This document shows positions 54,835 to 63,525 of a stretch of 64,000 nucleotides of DNA, in pieces. The stretch comes from Bifidobacterium aquikefiri. Its GTDB lineage: Bacteria; Actinomycetota; Actinomycetes; Actinomycetales; Bifidobacteriaceae. Each line of letters opens with the position of its first letter. Position 1 is the stretch's first letter. The stretch is taken from NCBI RefSeq assembly GCF_002259795.1, contig NZ_MWXA01000005.1, positions 186,001 to 250,000 of the forward strand, read 5' to 3'. Both the position numbers and the translations under genes were made by a program. Under the pieces are notes generated by a model. That model was given only the letters and a program-made list of their open reading frames with translations. It did not search any database and was not told the DNA's origin.

Positions 54835-55956
54835 TCATAAAGCGACGATTGACGAGAAGGCCTGGCAAGCGCGAGAGAGCTGCTCGCTCTCTACAAATTC
54901 ATCGGCAGCGTGAACCACTGATGGGTTACCAGGCCCTAAAACGATTATTGGACAATCTTTCGGCGTTGCCGGTTCTAGTATGCTTGCATCGGTGAAATAT
55001 GGAACGGTGCCGTTGCCAAATAAGCCAAATCTTTCAATCAATGCATGAGCAAGAGGCAGCTTTGGATTTGTCCAAACAGGATTTAACCTCAATATGGTCT
55101 GTACCTCACTAATGCCCCTAAACGATGTAAACCAATCTTGCATGGGAGCAATGTTTTCCTTCACTATTCTGTAATCGAAAATAGCCTTGCAACAATCCGG
55201 CACAATATTATTCGCAATGCCGGAGTTGATAAGGTCTGGGCTAAGAGTCTCCTTCCCTAGATATTGGTCTATCTGATATGGAGCCGAATCAAGGCTTGCG
55301 ATGACTTTTGACATTGAACAAATTGCATTACTGCCCAACTGAGGAGAGGAAGCATGTGCAGATTTCCCTTTTGAAGTGATTGAAAACCATGCTGCGCCCC
55401 TATGCCCTAGCGCTGCTTTCATATTGGTAGATTCGGCAACAATCACGATTTTAGGTTGCAATTCGGAAAGTGTTTTAAACGCTGAAGGGGCACCCAAGCA
55501 GCCAAGCTCTTCATCGCATGTAACTATGAGTGCTGCGCTCCTTGAATGCGAAGCTGCATAAGCAAGTGCAATCATGCCTGCAACTAAGCCAGATTTCATA
55601 TCGCTTGTTCCACGTCCATAAATCTTCCCATCGATCTCTACTGGTTTGGTGGGTTCTGCAATTGACCAGGCTTCCTGATTCAGAGGAACTGTGTCGATAT
55701 GGGCTAAAAATAGCACAGGTCGAGCTTGACTGTTGGAAGTGTGAGCATACAAGAATGGGAATTTTGTCTTGCGGTCTACGCGTACGCTGCAGTTTGCTTG
55801 GGTAAGCCAGTCCGCAATTACCCGTAATGCTTGCTCCTGCGTTGCTGATCCGCTTATTGTATTTATGCTGATTAATTCTTTAAAGATGCTTTCCCATTGA
55901 TTTTCAATATCATTATCTGAATTTGTATTCAACATGGAACAATTATCTTTCACCAT
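54835..55956 (-). CDS. M20 family amidohydrolase (ArgE/DapE-like)
   Basis: About 373 residues, metal-dependent hydrolase of the M20 family that removes acyl groups from amino acids or related amines. Metal and catalytic motifs: LFLAHIDTVP, YGRGTSDMKSGLVAG, TCDEELGCLGAP, VAESTNMKAALGHRG, and the late VVHAADEFVESEQL. The start is uncertain: ATG at 55956 has GGGA upstream, ATG at 55935 and the frame opening at 55995 are alternatives. It is transcribed from next to the tRNA-Asn terminator toward the amidase operon, and completes the hydrolase set of the island. Confidence 0.85.
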   Translation of the reverse strand: MVKDNCSMLNTNSDNDIENQWESIFKELISINTISGSATQEQALRVIADWLTQANCSVRVDRKTKFPFLYAHTSNSQARPVLFLAHIDTVPLNQEAWSIAEPTKPVEIDGKIYGRGTSDMKSGLVAGMIALAYAASHSRSAALIVTCDEELGCLGAPSAFKTLSELQPKIVIVAESTNMKAALGHRGAAWFSITSKGKSAHASSPQLGSNAICSMSKVIASLDSAPYQIDQYLGKETLSPDLINSGIANNIVPDCCKAIFDYRIVKENIAPMQDWFTSFRGISEVQTILRLNPVWTNPKLPLAHALIERFGLFGNGTVPYFTDASILEPATPKDCPIIVLGPGNPSVVHAADEFVESEQLSRACQAFSSIVAL

Positions 55957-56000
55957 TATTCCCAGCGTGTGAATCAAATGATGTGAATTGCACAATGGAA

Positions 56001-56034
56001 GGAAAAGACTCCAAAGCTCAATTGCTTCGGAGTC
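56001..56034 (-). terminator. Terminator of tRNA-Asn
   Basis: On the minus strand ACTCCGAAGC and GCTTTGGAGT pair around AATTGA (56008-56033) and are followed by CTTTTCC. Intrinsic terminator downstream of tRNA-Asn. Confidence 0.75.
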
Positions 56035-56069
56035 CTGTCTTTTCTACTGCTGGCTACCGCTTCATATGG

Positions 56070-56142
<73 letters not shown>

Positions 56143-56325
56143 ATGTCGTGTGTGGCATCCGCCGCACACAAGAAATAGATATTACCTTCTTCTTTTACTG
56201 AATGCAAATCAGCGAGTCTCGAGAATTTTGCGTGTCGCAGCAACTACCTCACAGGAGGAAGTTCCAGAACCTAGGAACTTGCATGACAATGCGAGTGCAT
56301 ACAGGTGAACGCAGCCGTCACATTG

Positions 56326-57417
56326 TTACATCACGATTTTGTCCATTGGCATGGCTGAATCAATACCAAAATCTGGATCGGAGGGGCAAACCCCTGCGTC
56401 TACGAGATTGACGCCAAGCATGGCTACCATCGCTCCATTATCTGTGCACAAAGCAATCCGAGGAATGCGAACGGCAACACCATGACGTTCGCCTTCTTCT
56501 ATGAGCCGAGCCCGCAACTGAGAATTTGCAGAAAACCCGCCTCCGACAATCAAGGTATCAGAATCATATTGCTTGCAACCTGCAATGGCTTTCTTGGCCA
56601 AGACACCGGCTACTGAATCAGCCAACGATGCACAGACGTCGTCAACGGGAATCTCCTTGCCTAGCGCCTGCTGGCCTTCCACCCAGCGAGCAACTGCGGT
56701 TTTTACACCGGAAAAACTGAAATCGTATGGGTGCTCTGCAGCGGACTTGCCCTGTGTCAGCCCTTGAGGAACATGGATCGCATGTGGGTTGCCGAGCTGA
56801 CCATGCCGATCGATATGAGGCCCACCGGGATAGGGGAAGCCAAGCAGACGTGCTATCTTGTCGAAGCACTCCCCCGCAGCATCGTCAAGCGTCGTACCGA
56901 CAACATCGACATGCTTCGCCACATCCTGAACATGGAGCAATGAGGTGTGTCCACCTGAGACTATCAGCGCCAATACGTCCTCTGGAAAGTCCCCAAACTG
57001 TAACTGAGTCACGGCAATATGACCGATAACATGGTTGATCCCATACAGTGGCTTACTGCAAGCCGCTGCCAATGCCTTTGCGCCGGAAACACCAACAGCA
57101 AGGCACCCCGCAAGGCCTGGACCGGCAGAGACCGCTATGGCATCAATATCGTCAAGTGTCAGGTTTGCATCGCTCAAGGCCTTGGATACAACGGGAATGA
57201 ATGCCTCAGCGTGCGCTCTCGATGCGATCTCTGGAATGACTCCGCCATAGCGTGCATGTTGCTCCATCGAGGAGGCAACCACGTTCGAAACCAAGCTTCT
57301 GCCTCGAACGATTGCTGCTGCGGTCTCGTCACAGGTCGATTCGATTCCCAGCACCACTGTGCTGCTCTGCATGTCCGAGACGAGATCACGTGCATCTAGC
57401 CTTGCTGTTCCTGACAT
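56326..57417 (-). CDS. tsaD: tRNA N6-adenosine threonylcarbamoyltransferase TsaD
   Basis: Transfers the threonylcarbamoyl group to A37 of ANN-decoding tRNAs, with TsaB and TsaE. 363 residues of the Kae1/Qri7 family: VLGIESTCDETAAAIV at the start, metal-binding INHVIGHIAVTQL, LIVSGGHTSLLHV, KIARLLGFPYPGGP and the nucleotide motif LIVGGGFSANSQLRARL. The ATG at 57417 overlaps the rimI stop (TGATG); a GTG one codon earlier is an alternative. Last gene of the tsaE-tsaB-rimI-tsaD operon. Confidence 0.96.
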   Translation of the reverse strand: MSGTARLDARDLVSDMQSSTVVLGIESTCDETAAAIVRGRSLVSNVVASSMEQHARYGGVIPEIASRAHAEAFIPVVSKALSDANLTLDDIDAIAVSAGPGLAGCLAVGVSGAKALAAACSKPLYGINHVIGHIAVTQLQFGDFPEDVLALIVSGGHTSLLHVQDVAKHVDVVGTTLDDAAGECFDKIARLLGFPYPGGPHIDRHGQLGNPHAIHVPQGLTQGKSAAEHPYDFSFSGVKTAVARWVEGQQALGKEIPVDDVCASLADSVAGVLAKKAIAGCKQYDSDTLIVGGGFSANSQLRARLIEEGERHGVAVRIPRIALCTDNGAMVAMLGVNLVDAGVCPSDPDFGIDSAMPMDKIVM

Positions 57418-57944
57418 CACTCATCACCCTTCGTCACTGCTGGTCTTGCCACTGTAGCCTGCCATTCGTTGATATCCAACGCCATCGTATAAGCGTCAAT
57501 GCCTTCTGGCTGATAATAATGCTTGCGTAATCCTATTCGTTCAAACCCAAAAGCCTGATATATCGCAATAGCGATGTCGTTGTCCACTCGAACCTCAAGC
57601 AACATTCTTCGAACTCCCTGCGTGGCTGCCTGCCGGAGCAGGGTTTCGAGAATCGCTGTTCCAATTCCCTGCCGCTGATATGGCTCATCTACACCTATGG
57701 TCATCAGTTCGGCATCATCACCGTCATACCAAAAGCCTCCATAACCTCGTATTTTGGCATCGGCAGCGATTTGAGGATTGCTGTATTTCGCACCCTCAAC
57801 ATCAGCAATATCAACGATATAGGTTCGCGCTGGAGCGTTCAACTCCTGACGAATCATCGCGTAGCTCCACGCGCCCTTGCCAAACAGACGCGCCTCGATA
57901 GGTACGATCTGGCGGATGTCGGACTCTTGAATTGCACGAATCAT
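57417..57944 (-). CDS. rimI: Ribosomal-protein-alanine N-acetyltransferase RimI
   Basis: GNAT-fold acetyltransferase of 175 residues that acetylates the N-terminal alanine of ribosomal protein S18 and possibly others. The acetyl-CoA loop is MTIGVDEPYQRQGIGTAILE (Q/RxxGxG/A), followed by LLEVRVDNDIAIAIYQAFGF, the conserved Asn/Tyr motif of the family. It overlaps both neighbours by a few bases in the t6A operon, the usual place of rimI in actinobacteria. Confidence 0.92.
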   Translation of the reverse strand: MIRAIQESDIRQIVPIEARLFGKGAWSYAMIRQELNAPARTYIVDIADVEGAKYSNPQIAADAKIRGYGGFWYDGDDAELMTIGVDEPYQRQGIGTAILETLLRQAATQGVRRMLLEVRVDNDIAIAIYQAFGFERIGLRKHYYQPEGIDAYTMALDINEWQATVARPAVTKGDE

Positions 57945-58888
57945 CAGGCATTCACCACTCGCTTGAGTGGACTCGGCACCTGCACATCAGGACGTCTGAC
58001 ATACAGCGGATTTGCCGCAATATCGTCACCATGCGCTCTGTGTGCGAGGGCAAGCCCTGCAAACGTCTGCATACCGCTAGACCCTGCTTCAAGCAGCGAC
58101 CCATCATGCATCGAGTGAATGTGTGCAATGCCCTGCAAGATGGCTGCATAGCGCTCAATGCCATGTCCCATTACATCAAGCTTGATATTGTCTCCTGATT
58201 CATGAGCAATATCGGCGATGTAGGTATTCACACGAGCAACGATGTTATCTGGATAATCGATATCTATGGGCATTGATGTATTGATAGATTTCAAAAGTTT
58301 CGTTGACTGGTCTGCACTCTCGGTGCTGCTCTGAGCAGGTCCTGAAAGCTCCAATAGAGCCGGGGCAACCTGATAAAGCGCAAAATACAACTGTTTACGA
58401 CGGGCATCATTTACCGCCAGAACAAGATGCGTTGCTGCATCGACATTGTCAATGTCGTCTGATTCCTGGAGTGGTGAATCATCTGCATCGTTATGTGATG
58501 TCAAGCCATCTGGCACGGTAAATCTCTGGTTTGCCATCCAAAACGCTTCAGGCTCCAGAACGTTCTGTCCGATGAGTGATGCACCGGTGGCAAAAGCCAA
58601 AGCCTTTGCTGTGACGATTCCAGCACGCAATCCCGTAAATGGCGCAGGTCCAATACCAACGACGATCGTGGCGATGTCGCTCACAGTCAATCCAGCGCGT
58701 GATACCGCCTCATTGATGTTAGGTTCGAGATGTTCGACATGCGATCGTGAATCATGTTCTGAAATGGGTTCTTGCCCGACAATTCCAACAGTCGAGCCAA
58801 ATGATGTATCAATGACCAGAGTTGGAGCTGACGAATCGTGACTTGTGCTGTTGTGATTCACAACATTCTCTTCTCGTGTTGCATTCAT
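57944..58888 (-). CDS. tsaB: tRNA threonylcarbamoyladenosine synthesis protein TsaB
   Basis: Inactive TsaD paralogue that scaffolds TsaD and TsaE. 314 residues, longer than the typical 220-230 because of a polar N-terminus and an insertion (about residues 120-145, DDSPLQESDDIDNVDAATH). Family core: LVIDTSFGSTVGIVG, IVVGIGPAPFTGLRAGIVTA and KALAFATGASLIG. It overlaps tsaE upstream by four bases and abuts rimI. Confidence 0.92.
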   Translation of the reverse strand: MNATREENVVNHNSTSHDSSAPTLVIDTSFGSTVGIVGQEPISEHDSRSHVEHLEPNINEAVSRAGLTVSDIATIVVGIGPAPFTGLRAGIVTAKALAFATGASLIGQNVLEPEAFWMANQRFTVPDGLTSHNDADDSPLQESDDIDNVDAATHLVLAVNDARRKQLYFALYQVAPALLELSGPAQSSTESADQSTKLLKSINTSMPIDIDYPDNIVARVNTYIADIAHESGDNIKLDVMGHGIERYAAILQGIAHIHSMHDGSLLEAGSSGMQTFAGLALAHRAHGDDIAANPLYVRRPDVQVPSPLKRVVNA

Positions 58889-59517
58889 GATTCCAACGCC
58901 TCCCGCAGCCCATGCATTCTATCAGTCCAAGCAGAACCCACTCCCCGTATCAAGACCTCGCGGGTTCCTTCACTGCATAACTCATCACCGCTCTGAGAAA
59001 ACCCATCCATCTCCACGCCAGATGGACGATCAATGTGGATTTCCAACCGTTCCGGTGCAAGCTCCTGTGCCATCTGTTCACCCCACTCCATCAGTACAAC
59101 ACTGGATTGACCCGGACTCTCCAATTCCTCATCAAGACCCAAGGATTCAAGTTCGTCGAGCAAACGGTTACGAATGCCGTCACCTGGCTCATACCCTTCG
59201 CTTCCCAGACGATATGCATCGACATGAATCAAATGTGCCGGGCTTCGATCTGCGAAACTGCCATTCAACTCCCTTGCAATGGTGAATGTTGGGGAAACGA
59301 TCGGCTTATCGATGCCAAGTCCCTTGCCAAAGCCTTGAGCCAATGTGGTCTTCCCAGCGCCAAGCGGACCCGAAAGCACGATGACATCCCCGCCCAGAAT
59401 GAGACGGGCAAGATTGTATCCCAGATTTCTCATATCGGTGTCTGTAGGAACTTCAATCCGTATGACACCCTCCGTATCAAGGGATCCAGCACTCAGCATC
59501 TCGTTGTTATTTCTCAT
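58885..59517 (-). CDS. tsaE: tRNA threonylcarbamoyladenosine synthesis ATPase TsaE
   Basis: P-loop ATPase that drives turnover of the TsaB-TsaD complex. 210 residues: Walker A VLSGPLGAGKTTLAQGFGKG, switch region PIVSPTFTIARELNG, and LIHVDAYRLGSEGYEPGDGI. The segment SSVVLMEWGEQM holds the conserved Glu-Trp. A C-terminal extension of about 30 residues is family-variable. It overlaps holA (stop) and tsaB (start), suggesting coupled translation. Confidence 0.93.
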   Translation of the reverse strand: MRNNNEMLSAGSLDTEGVIRIEVPTDTDMRNLGYNLARLILGGDVIVLSGPLGAGKTTLAQGFGKGLGIDKPIVSPTFTIARELNGSFADRSPAHLIHVDAYRLGSEGYEPGDGIRNRLLDELESLGLDEELESPGQSSVVLMEWGEQMAQELAPERLEIHIDRPSGVEMDGFSQSGDELCSEGTREVLIRGVGSAWTDRMHGLREALES

Positions 59518-60536
59518 GATCTGTATCGCCCCTGATTCCTTGAGTCCCCTACCCCATGTATTTCTCTACCTTTTGCGGATATTGCGCCAATCGCCCGTTC
59601 AAGAGCATAGACCGGGTCGCCGCCATTACTCTTGCACTGCTCATCAGCCCATGCAAGACTTTCAATGCATCTGCCCAGCCCCTCTGAAGACCAGCCTGAA
59701 AGTTCTCGACCTGCTGCTCTCAACTGCCATGGGCTTGCCTTGGCTTCTGCCTGTGAAATTGTGCCATGCCGGATGGCCGATGCCTTAGCCATGGTGCGCA
59801 GTTTCAATCCCAAAGCGCCTATCAGCGCCAAAGGGGCGACACCCTGCTCTATGGCCGCACGAAGCCCAAGCACAGCACCGGTCACATCACCCGCAACTGC
59901 CTTATCGGCAACTGCAAAGCCAGTCACCTGTGGGTCAGAGATCAAATAGCTATCAGCCGTCGCACGAGAGATGGGATCCTCATCGAAGTCAAAACAGAGC
60001 TGCGAGCACATTGATGCCAGCTCACCCGTTCTCTCGCCAAGCACATTGACCAATTGCTGTGCTGCCGATGGCTCGATATGACGCTGCTGCTGCTCAAACA
60101 ATGAATAGACGAAGTTGATCTTGGCATCGAACTTCTTGAGATCGGGAACCATCACAACCTCAGCACCCTTGTTCTTCAACGTGCTTATCAGACGCTTGCC
60201 CTTGTTGCCGCCTTCATGTTGACATATGACCACACTGGAATCCTGAGGATGTCTGGTGGCCTCAACACAGAATGTTTCAAGTGCCTTTCCCAATGCTTCG
60301 CCGGCGCGCTGCAGATTACGAAGAACGACAATCGAAACATCGCTCAGCAACGTGGGACTTACTGCCTCATCAAAACTGTATGAATCGCAGTCCGCTGCAT
60401 CCAGTTCGATGACCTCTGCATCCGGTCTGGCAACGCATGCTCTATGCTCCGCTTCGCGAACGTTGCGATGGTTGAGGTATTCATCTCCCCCGACGACCAA
60501 TATCACCGTCGAAGCCTGACTCCTCTTTTTTGCCAT
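59514..60536 (-). CDS. holA: DNA polymerase III subunit delta
   Basis: Clamp-loader subunit that opens the sliding clamp, 340 residues. The delta fold is recognisable from STVILVVGGDEYLNHRNVRE at the N-terminus, VSPTLLSDVSIVVLRNLQRA, and the C-terminal collar region ALIGALGLKLRTMAKASAIR with CIESLAWADEQCKSNGGDPV. GGAG precedes the ATG. It lies 15 bases after comEC and overlaps tsaE, in line with the common comEA-comEC-holA order. Confidence 0.92.
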   Translation of the reverse strand: MAKKRSQASTVILVVGGDEYLNHRNVREAEHRACVARPDAEVIELDAADCDSYSFDEAVSPTLLSDVSIVVLRNLQRAGEALGKALETFCVEATRHPQDSSVVICQHEGGNKGKRLISTLKNKGAEVVMVPDLKKFDAKINFVYSLFEQQQRHIEPSAAQQLVNVLGERTGELASMCSQLCFDFDEDPISRATADSYLISDPQVTGFAVADKAVAGDVTGAVLGLRAAIEQGVAPLALIGALGLKLRTMAKASAIRHGTISQAEAKASPWQLRAAGRELSGWSSEGLGRCIESLAWADEQCKSNGGDPVYALERAIGAISAKGREIHGVGDSRNQGRYRS

Positions 60537-60551
60537 GACTCCAATTTCTCG

Positions 60552-62525
60552 TTATCGCTGGACATGATGCTTGGCGCGGAAGAACTTGCGTGGATACCTG
60601 GAAGTCCTATGACGTAGGCGTGAAATTCGGTACTCTGGCGAATCCTTGAAGTCAAGCATCGCAATCGTTGGAGCCCACCATAATCTGATTGGATCCAACT
60701 TCGATTTTTCAAATCTTGTGCCTCGATAGCTGCTGAATTCAGCTTCTACCTTGACTTTTGCTTCATGAATTCTTCCTCTTAATCTTGCAATGCCATAGCA
60801 ACTCGCAACGATACCTATTTCACAGCCAGCAGCCATGACTGCCCCCGGAATCCCCTGTGCCCAAGGCAACGTTGCCCAGTGCGGTTCCGAACACATCGCG
60901 GCCCAACGATCGATGATGGAAGTCGCGCAACTCGCCGACCATACCAACAACCATCCGAGTTGAGGCGCACACCACGAAACCAATACAGCCAACAAGCCAC
61001 AGACCGTTGCAAAACCGGCAAACGGTGCCACTACAAGATTGGCTGGGATGGATAGCACGGTAATTTCTGGCTGTAGAAGAATCTGAATTGGCAGTGTGAG
61101 CGCCTGAGCGGATAGAGCGATGGATACCATCTGAGCCATGCTTATTGGCATTATTCTGCGCAGGCTGGCAGTTAATCCGTTGGCCCACAGCCCTATCCCC
61201 AGCACAGCAGCACAGGAGAGCGCAAATCCATAGCTTGCCGCGAGTGTCGGTCTGACAATGAGAACAAAGGAGACGATGATGTTCAACTGTTGCACGCTCT
61301 GACCTTTTCTTCCGACAATCATCGCCAATGAGGCAAGACTTGCAGTCGTTGCCGCTGCTCGCAGCACTGAATCCGATGGAAACACAAGCCAGCCTAATAT
61401 GACGCTGAAGATGCTGTGCATGATGGCGATTGGAAGCCTGGGAAGTCTGGACAACGCTCGAATCCAGCGACATAGGGTTGCTATCAAGGCAAAGTGGCCG
61501 CCCGAGACCGCCATGAGGTGTATGATTCCGGCTGATCTGAACTGATGTTTACTGCGTTGAACAAATCGCTCATCTAGCTCTGTACTTCCAGCTGATGTCT
61601 CATCGCTCAATTTCATCTCGGTCAGCGTACCCAAGGTGAGTCCCGTTACCAGCAATCGCCCCTGATCGCTCAGTCCTGTGACTACCTTGGCGAAACTTCT
61701 ATGCATTGCATTGATTATCCGCCAATGCGGCGGTGGCTTATTGATCTCGGCTGGCCGTGTCTCGGCAGTGAACCATAATTCCTCGCTTCCCCATGACGAT
61801 TGTTTCAAGGTGCCGAACACCTTATACGTCCCGCCTCGCTCAAGCCTTACAGCTTCACCTTTGATAAAGAGGTTCACTGTTGCTGATCCCTGTGTGCCGA
61901 CGTGGTTGTATGCGATGGCAATAAGTCTTCCATGTGCCATGACATCGTATTCCAAGCGTACGGAACGCTGCCAGGGTTCTTCGAGTTTCATCACTGCCAT
62001 TATGGTCAGGTTGTCAGATTGCGCAAGTGCCGTTTCCGCTCCGATTGACTGCGTTGCTGTGGCCTCGTAATTCAATGGATTGCTGGCCTGCGTCATGATT
62101 GTCAACAGCAGACACGATGTGACTGCCATCATCACTGCTGCCATGAGTGTGAGAAAGGAAGGAATCAGTCTCACAAGGTGGGTACAGCGCCAATGTTTTC
62201 GTGCTTGCAGCACGATGAGGACGATGATGAGTGACGAGATACACAGCATCAGTGGCATTGATCCGAGTCCGTGCGCTTGAGCAATGCCAAAAGTTCTGGA
62301 TGAATCCCGTTCCGTGACATCGTAATTGAGTATCAGCGGCAGAAGCAGCTCAGTCAACCAGATGGTAATGGCTATGGGCAGCATGCGTAGATCATGATTG
62401 CCGTTGATGCGATCTTCAACGCTGCTCAATAACGAGCTGAATCGGTGCCGCTGCTCGGCCTTTTCATTGTATGATCGGTGCCTTCGCTTCCGAAGCATTG
62501 CATCGTCAGGAAACGCATGCTTCAT
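60552..62525 (-). CDS. comEC: ComEC/Rec2 DNA-uptake channel, lacking the metallo-beta-lactamase domain
   Basis: Competence membrane channel of 657 residues. An N-terminal membrane pair, an external region with RSVRLEYDVMAHGRLIAI and TVNLFIKGEAVRLERGGTYK (DUF4131/OB-like), then the competence core: RSAGIIHLMAVSGGHFALIA is the ComEC signature, followed by IAIMHSIFSVILGWLVFPSD and more helices to about residue 570. The C-terminus is a basic tail without any HxHxDH motif, so the metallo-beta-lactamase-like nuclease domain found in many ComEC proteins is absent. It overlaps comEA by four bases. Confidence 0.92.
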   Translation of the reverse strand: MKHAFPDDAMLRKRRHRSYNEKAEQRHRFSSLLSSVEDRINGNHDLRMLPIAITIWLTELLLPLILNYDVTERDSSRTFGIAQAHGLGSMPLMLCISSLIIVLIVLQARKHWRCTHLVRLIPSFLTLMAAVMMAVTSCLLLTIMTQASNPLNYEATATQSIGAETALAQSDNLTIMAVMKLEEPWQRSVRLEYDVMAHGRLIAIAYNHVGTQGSATVNLFIKGEAVRLERGGTYKVFGTLKQSSWGSEELWFTAETRPAEINKPPPHWRIINAMHRSFAKVVTGLSDQGRLLVTGLTLGTLTEMKLSDETSAGSTELDERFVQRSKHQFRSAGIIHLMAVSGGHFALIATLCRWIRALSRLPRLPIAIMHSIFSVILGWLVFPSDSVLRAAATTASLASLAMIVGRKGQSVQQLNIIVSFVLIVRPTLAASYGFALSCAAVLGIGLWANGLTASLRRIMPISMAQMVSIALSAQALTLPIQILLQPEITVLSIPANLVVAPFAGFATVCGLLAVLVSWCAPQLGWLLVWSASCATSIIDRWAAMCSEPHWATLPWAQGIPGAVMAAGCEIGIVASCYGIARLRGRIHEAKVKVEAEFSSYRGTRFEKSKLDPIRLWWAPTIAMLDFKDSPEYRISRLRHRTSRYPRKFFRAKHHVQR

Positions 62526-63313
62526 TGGATTCTCACTTGAGGACGCAATTTTTCCAACGTTTTCGCACCTATGCCACTGACTTCGAGGAGTTCATCAACG
62601 CTACGGAATGAACCGACGCTTTTTCTGTATTCGAGAATGCGTTCTGCCATAACAGGACCCACACCATTGAGAGTCATCAGTTGCGTTGCATCTGCCATAT
62701 TGAGATTGATTCGATTGTCAATGTCGGATGGGTTCTGCGCTTGTGCATCTTGCACCGATTCACCTGAAGCATTGGCATCAGGCTCTGTGCTAATTTCTGT
62801 GTCTTGTGAGTTGGAAATCTGAGCATCATGTGCTTGAGGCTCTATGTCGTCGCTTTCGGTCGATTCGTCAGATTCAGCATCGACACCCTGTGCCTCATCT
62901 GGTGAGGCATTGCCCATGTCTTGAACAAGTTCCGCAAGATTCTCGCTGTTTCCATAGTTGATTCTCTGCCGAATGAGCAAGGTCAGACTTGTAGCCAAGG
63001 CGCAGCTGAGAATCAAAATCACCATGATCGCCTGCGCCTGATTCAACACAAGACGTGGCCGGTCTCGTATTGTCTCTGCTAGAGGTGATAACGGACCAGA
63101 CGCACCAGTGATGCGTGTGCCGTCAACCTGTGCATAATCCTCGCCAGACAACACAGGCAGGGAGGTTAACTCGCTGAGAAAGATATCGGAATCATCCGAA
63201 GGATGATTGTCCACTGAACCATTGGTTACAATGTTGCATCGTTCATTGATGCGATTGAGTCGTATTGTGTGAGGGTCCATCGTTTCATCGTCATCGAAAG
63301 CCCCTGCATGCAC
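62522..63313 (-). CDS. comEA: ComEA-like helix-hairpin-helix DNA-binding protein
   Basis: Membrane-anchored DNA receptor for uptake, 263 residues. A cytoplasmic N-terminus of about 90 residues, one membrane segment (AIMVILILSCALATSLTLLI), an acidic low-complexity linker, and the C-terminal double helix-hairpin-helix NLNMADATQLMTLNGVGPVM plus LLEVSGIGAKTLEKLRP. The SLBB domain seen in some ComEA proteins is not apparent. It is the first gene of the comEA-comEC-holA-tsa cluster. Confidence 0.92.
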   Translation of the reverse strand: MHAGAFDDDETMDPHTIRLNRINERCNIVTNGSVDNHPSDDSDIFLSELTSLPVLSGEDYAQVDGTRITGASGPLSPLAETIRDRPRLVLNQAQAIMVILILSCALATSLTLLIRQRINYGNSENLAELVQDMGNASPDEAQGVDAESDESTESDDIEPQAHDAQISNSQDTEISTEPDANASGESVQDAQAQNPSDIDNRINLNMADATQLMTLNGVGPVMAERILEYRKSVGSFRSVDELLEVSGIGAKTLEKLRPQVRIQ

Positions 63314-63394
63314 AAATGTTCACGACATTGTGGTCAAATGTGACGTGTGTGGCCTGGAAATCTGAAATTATCAGGCCAGATTGAACGAAATATC

Positions 63395-63497
63395 GAGTTG
63401 TGTGGCAATTGCGGAGCATAAAATCCGCATTTGCGTTAATTTATAAGGCCAAACCAACGTTTTTCACGATGGATGCCTCGCAATTGCCACAAAACTC
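63395..63497. repeat. Hairpin repeat family, copy D
   Basis: Arms 63395-63419 and 63473-63497 (25 bases, three mismatches, core TGTGGCAATTGCG / CGCAATTGCCACA) enclose a 53-base loop with AACGTTTTT at 63456-63464. It lies downstream of leuS and upstream of comEA on the minus strand. Confidence 0.85.
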
Positions 63498-63525
63498 AAA
63501 ATCTCGGCAATGATTTGTCACTGAT

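Noticed and set aside
49792-55956. Thiamine precursor salvage (ThiXYZ plus M20 deformylase)
   Set aside because: The binding-protein fold and M20 enzyme would fit, but there is no recognisable TPP riboswitch or thi gene nearby, and the M24, GATase1-like and nitrilase genes are not part of that pathway. It stays only as one possible ligand class.
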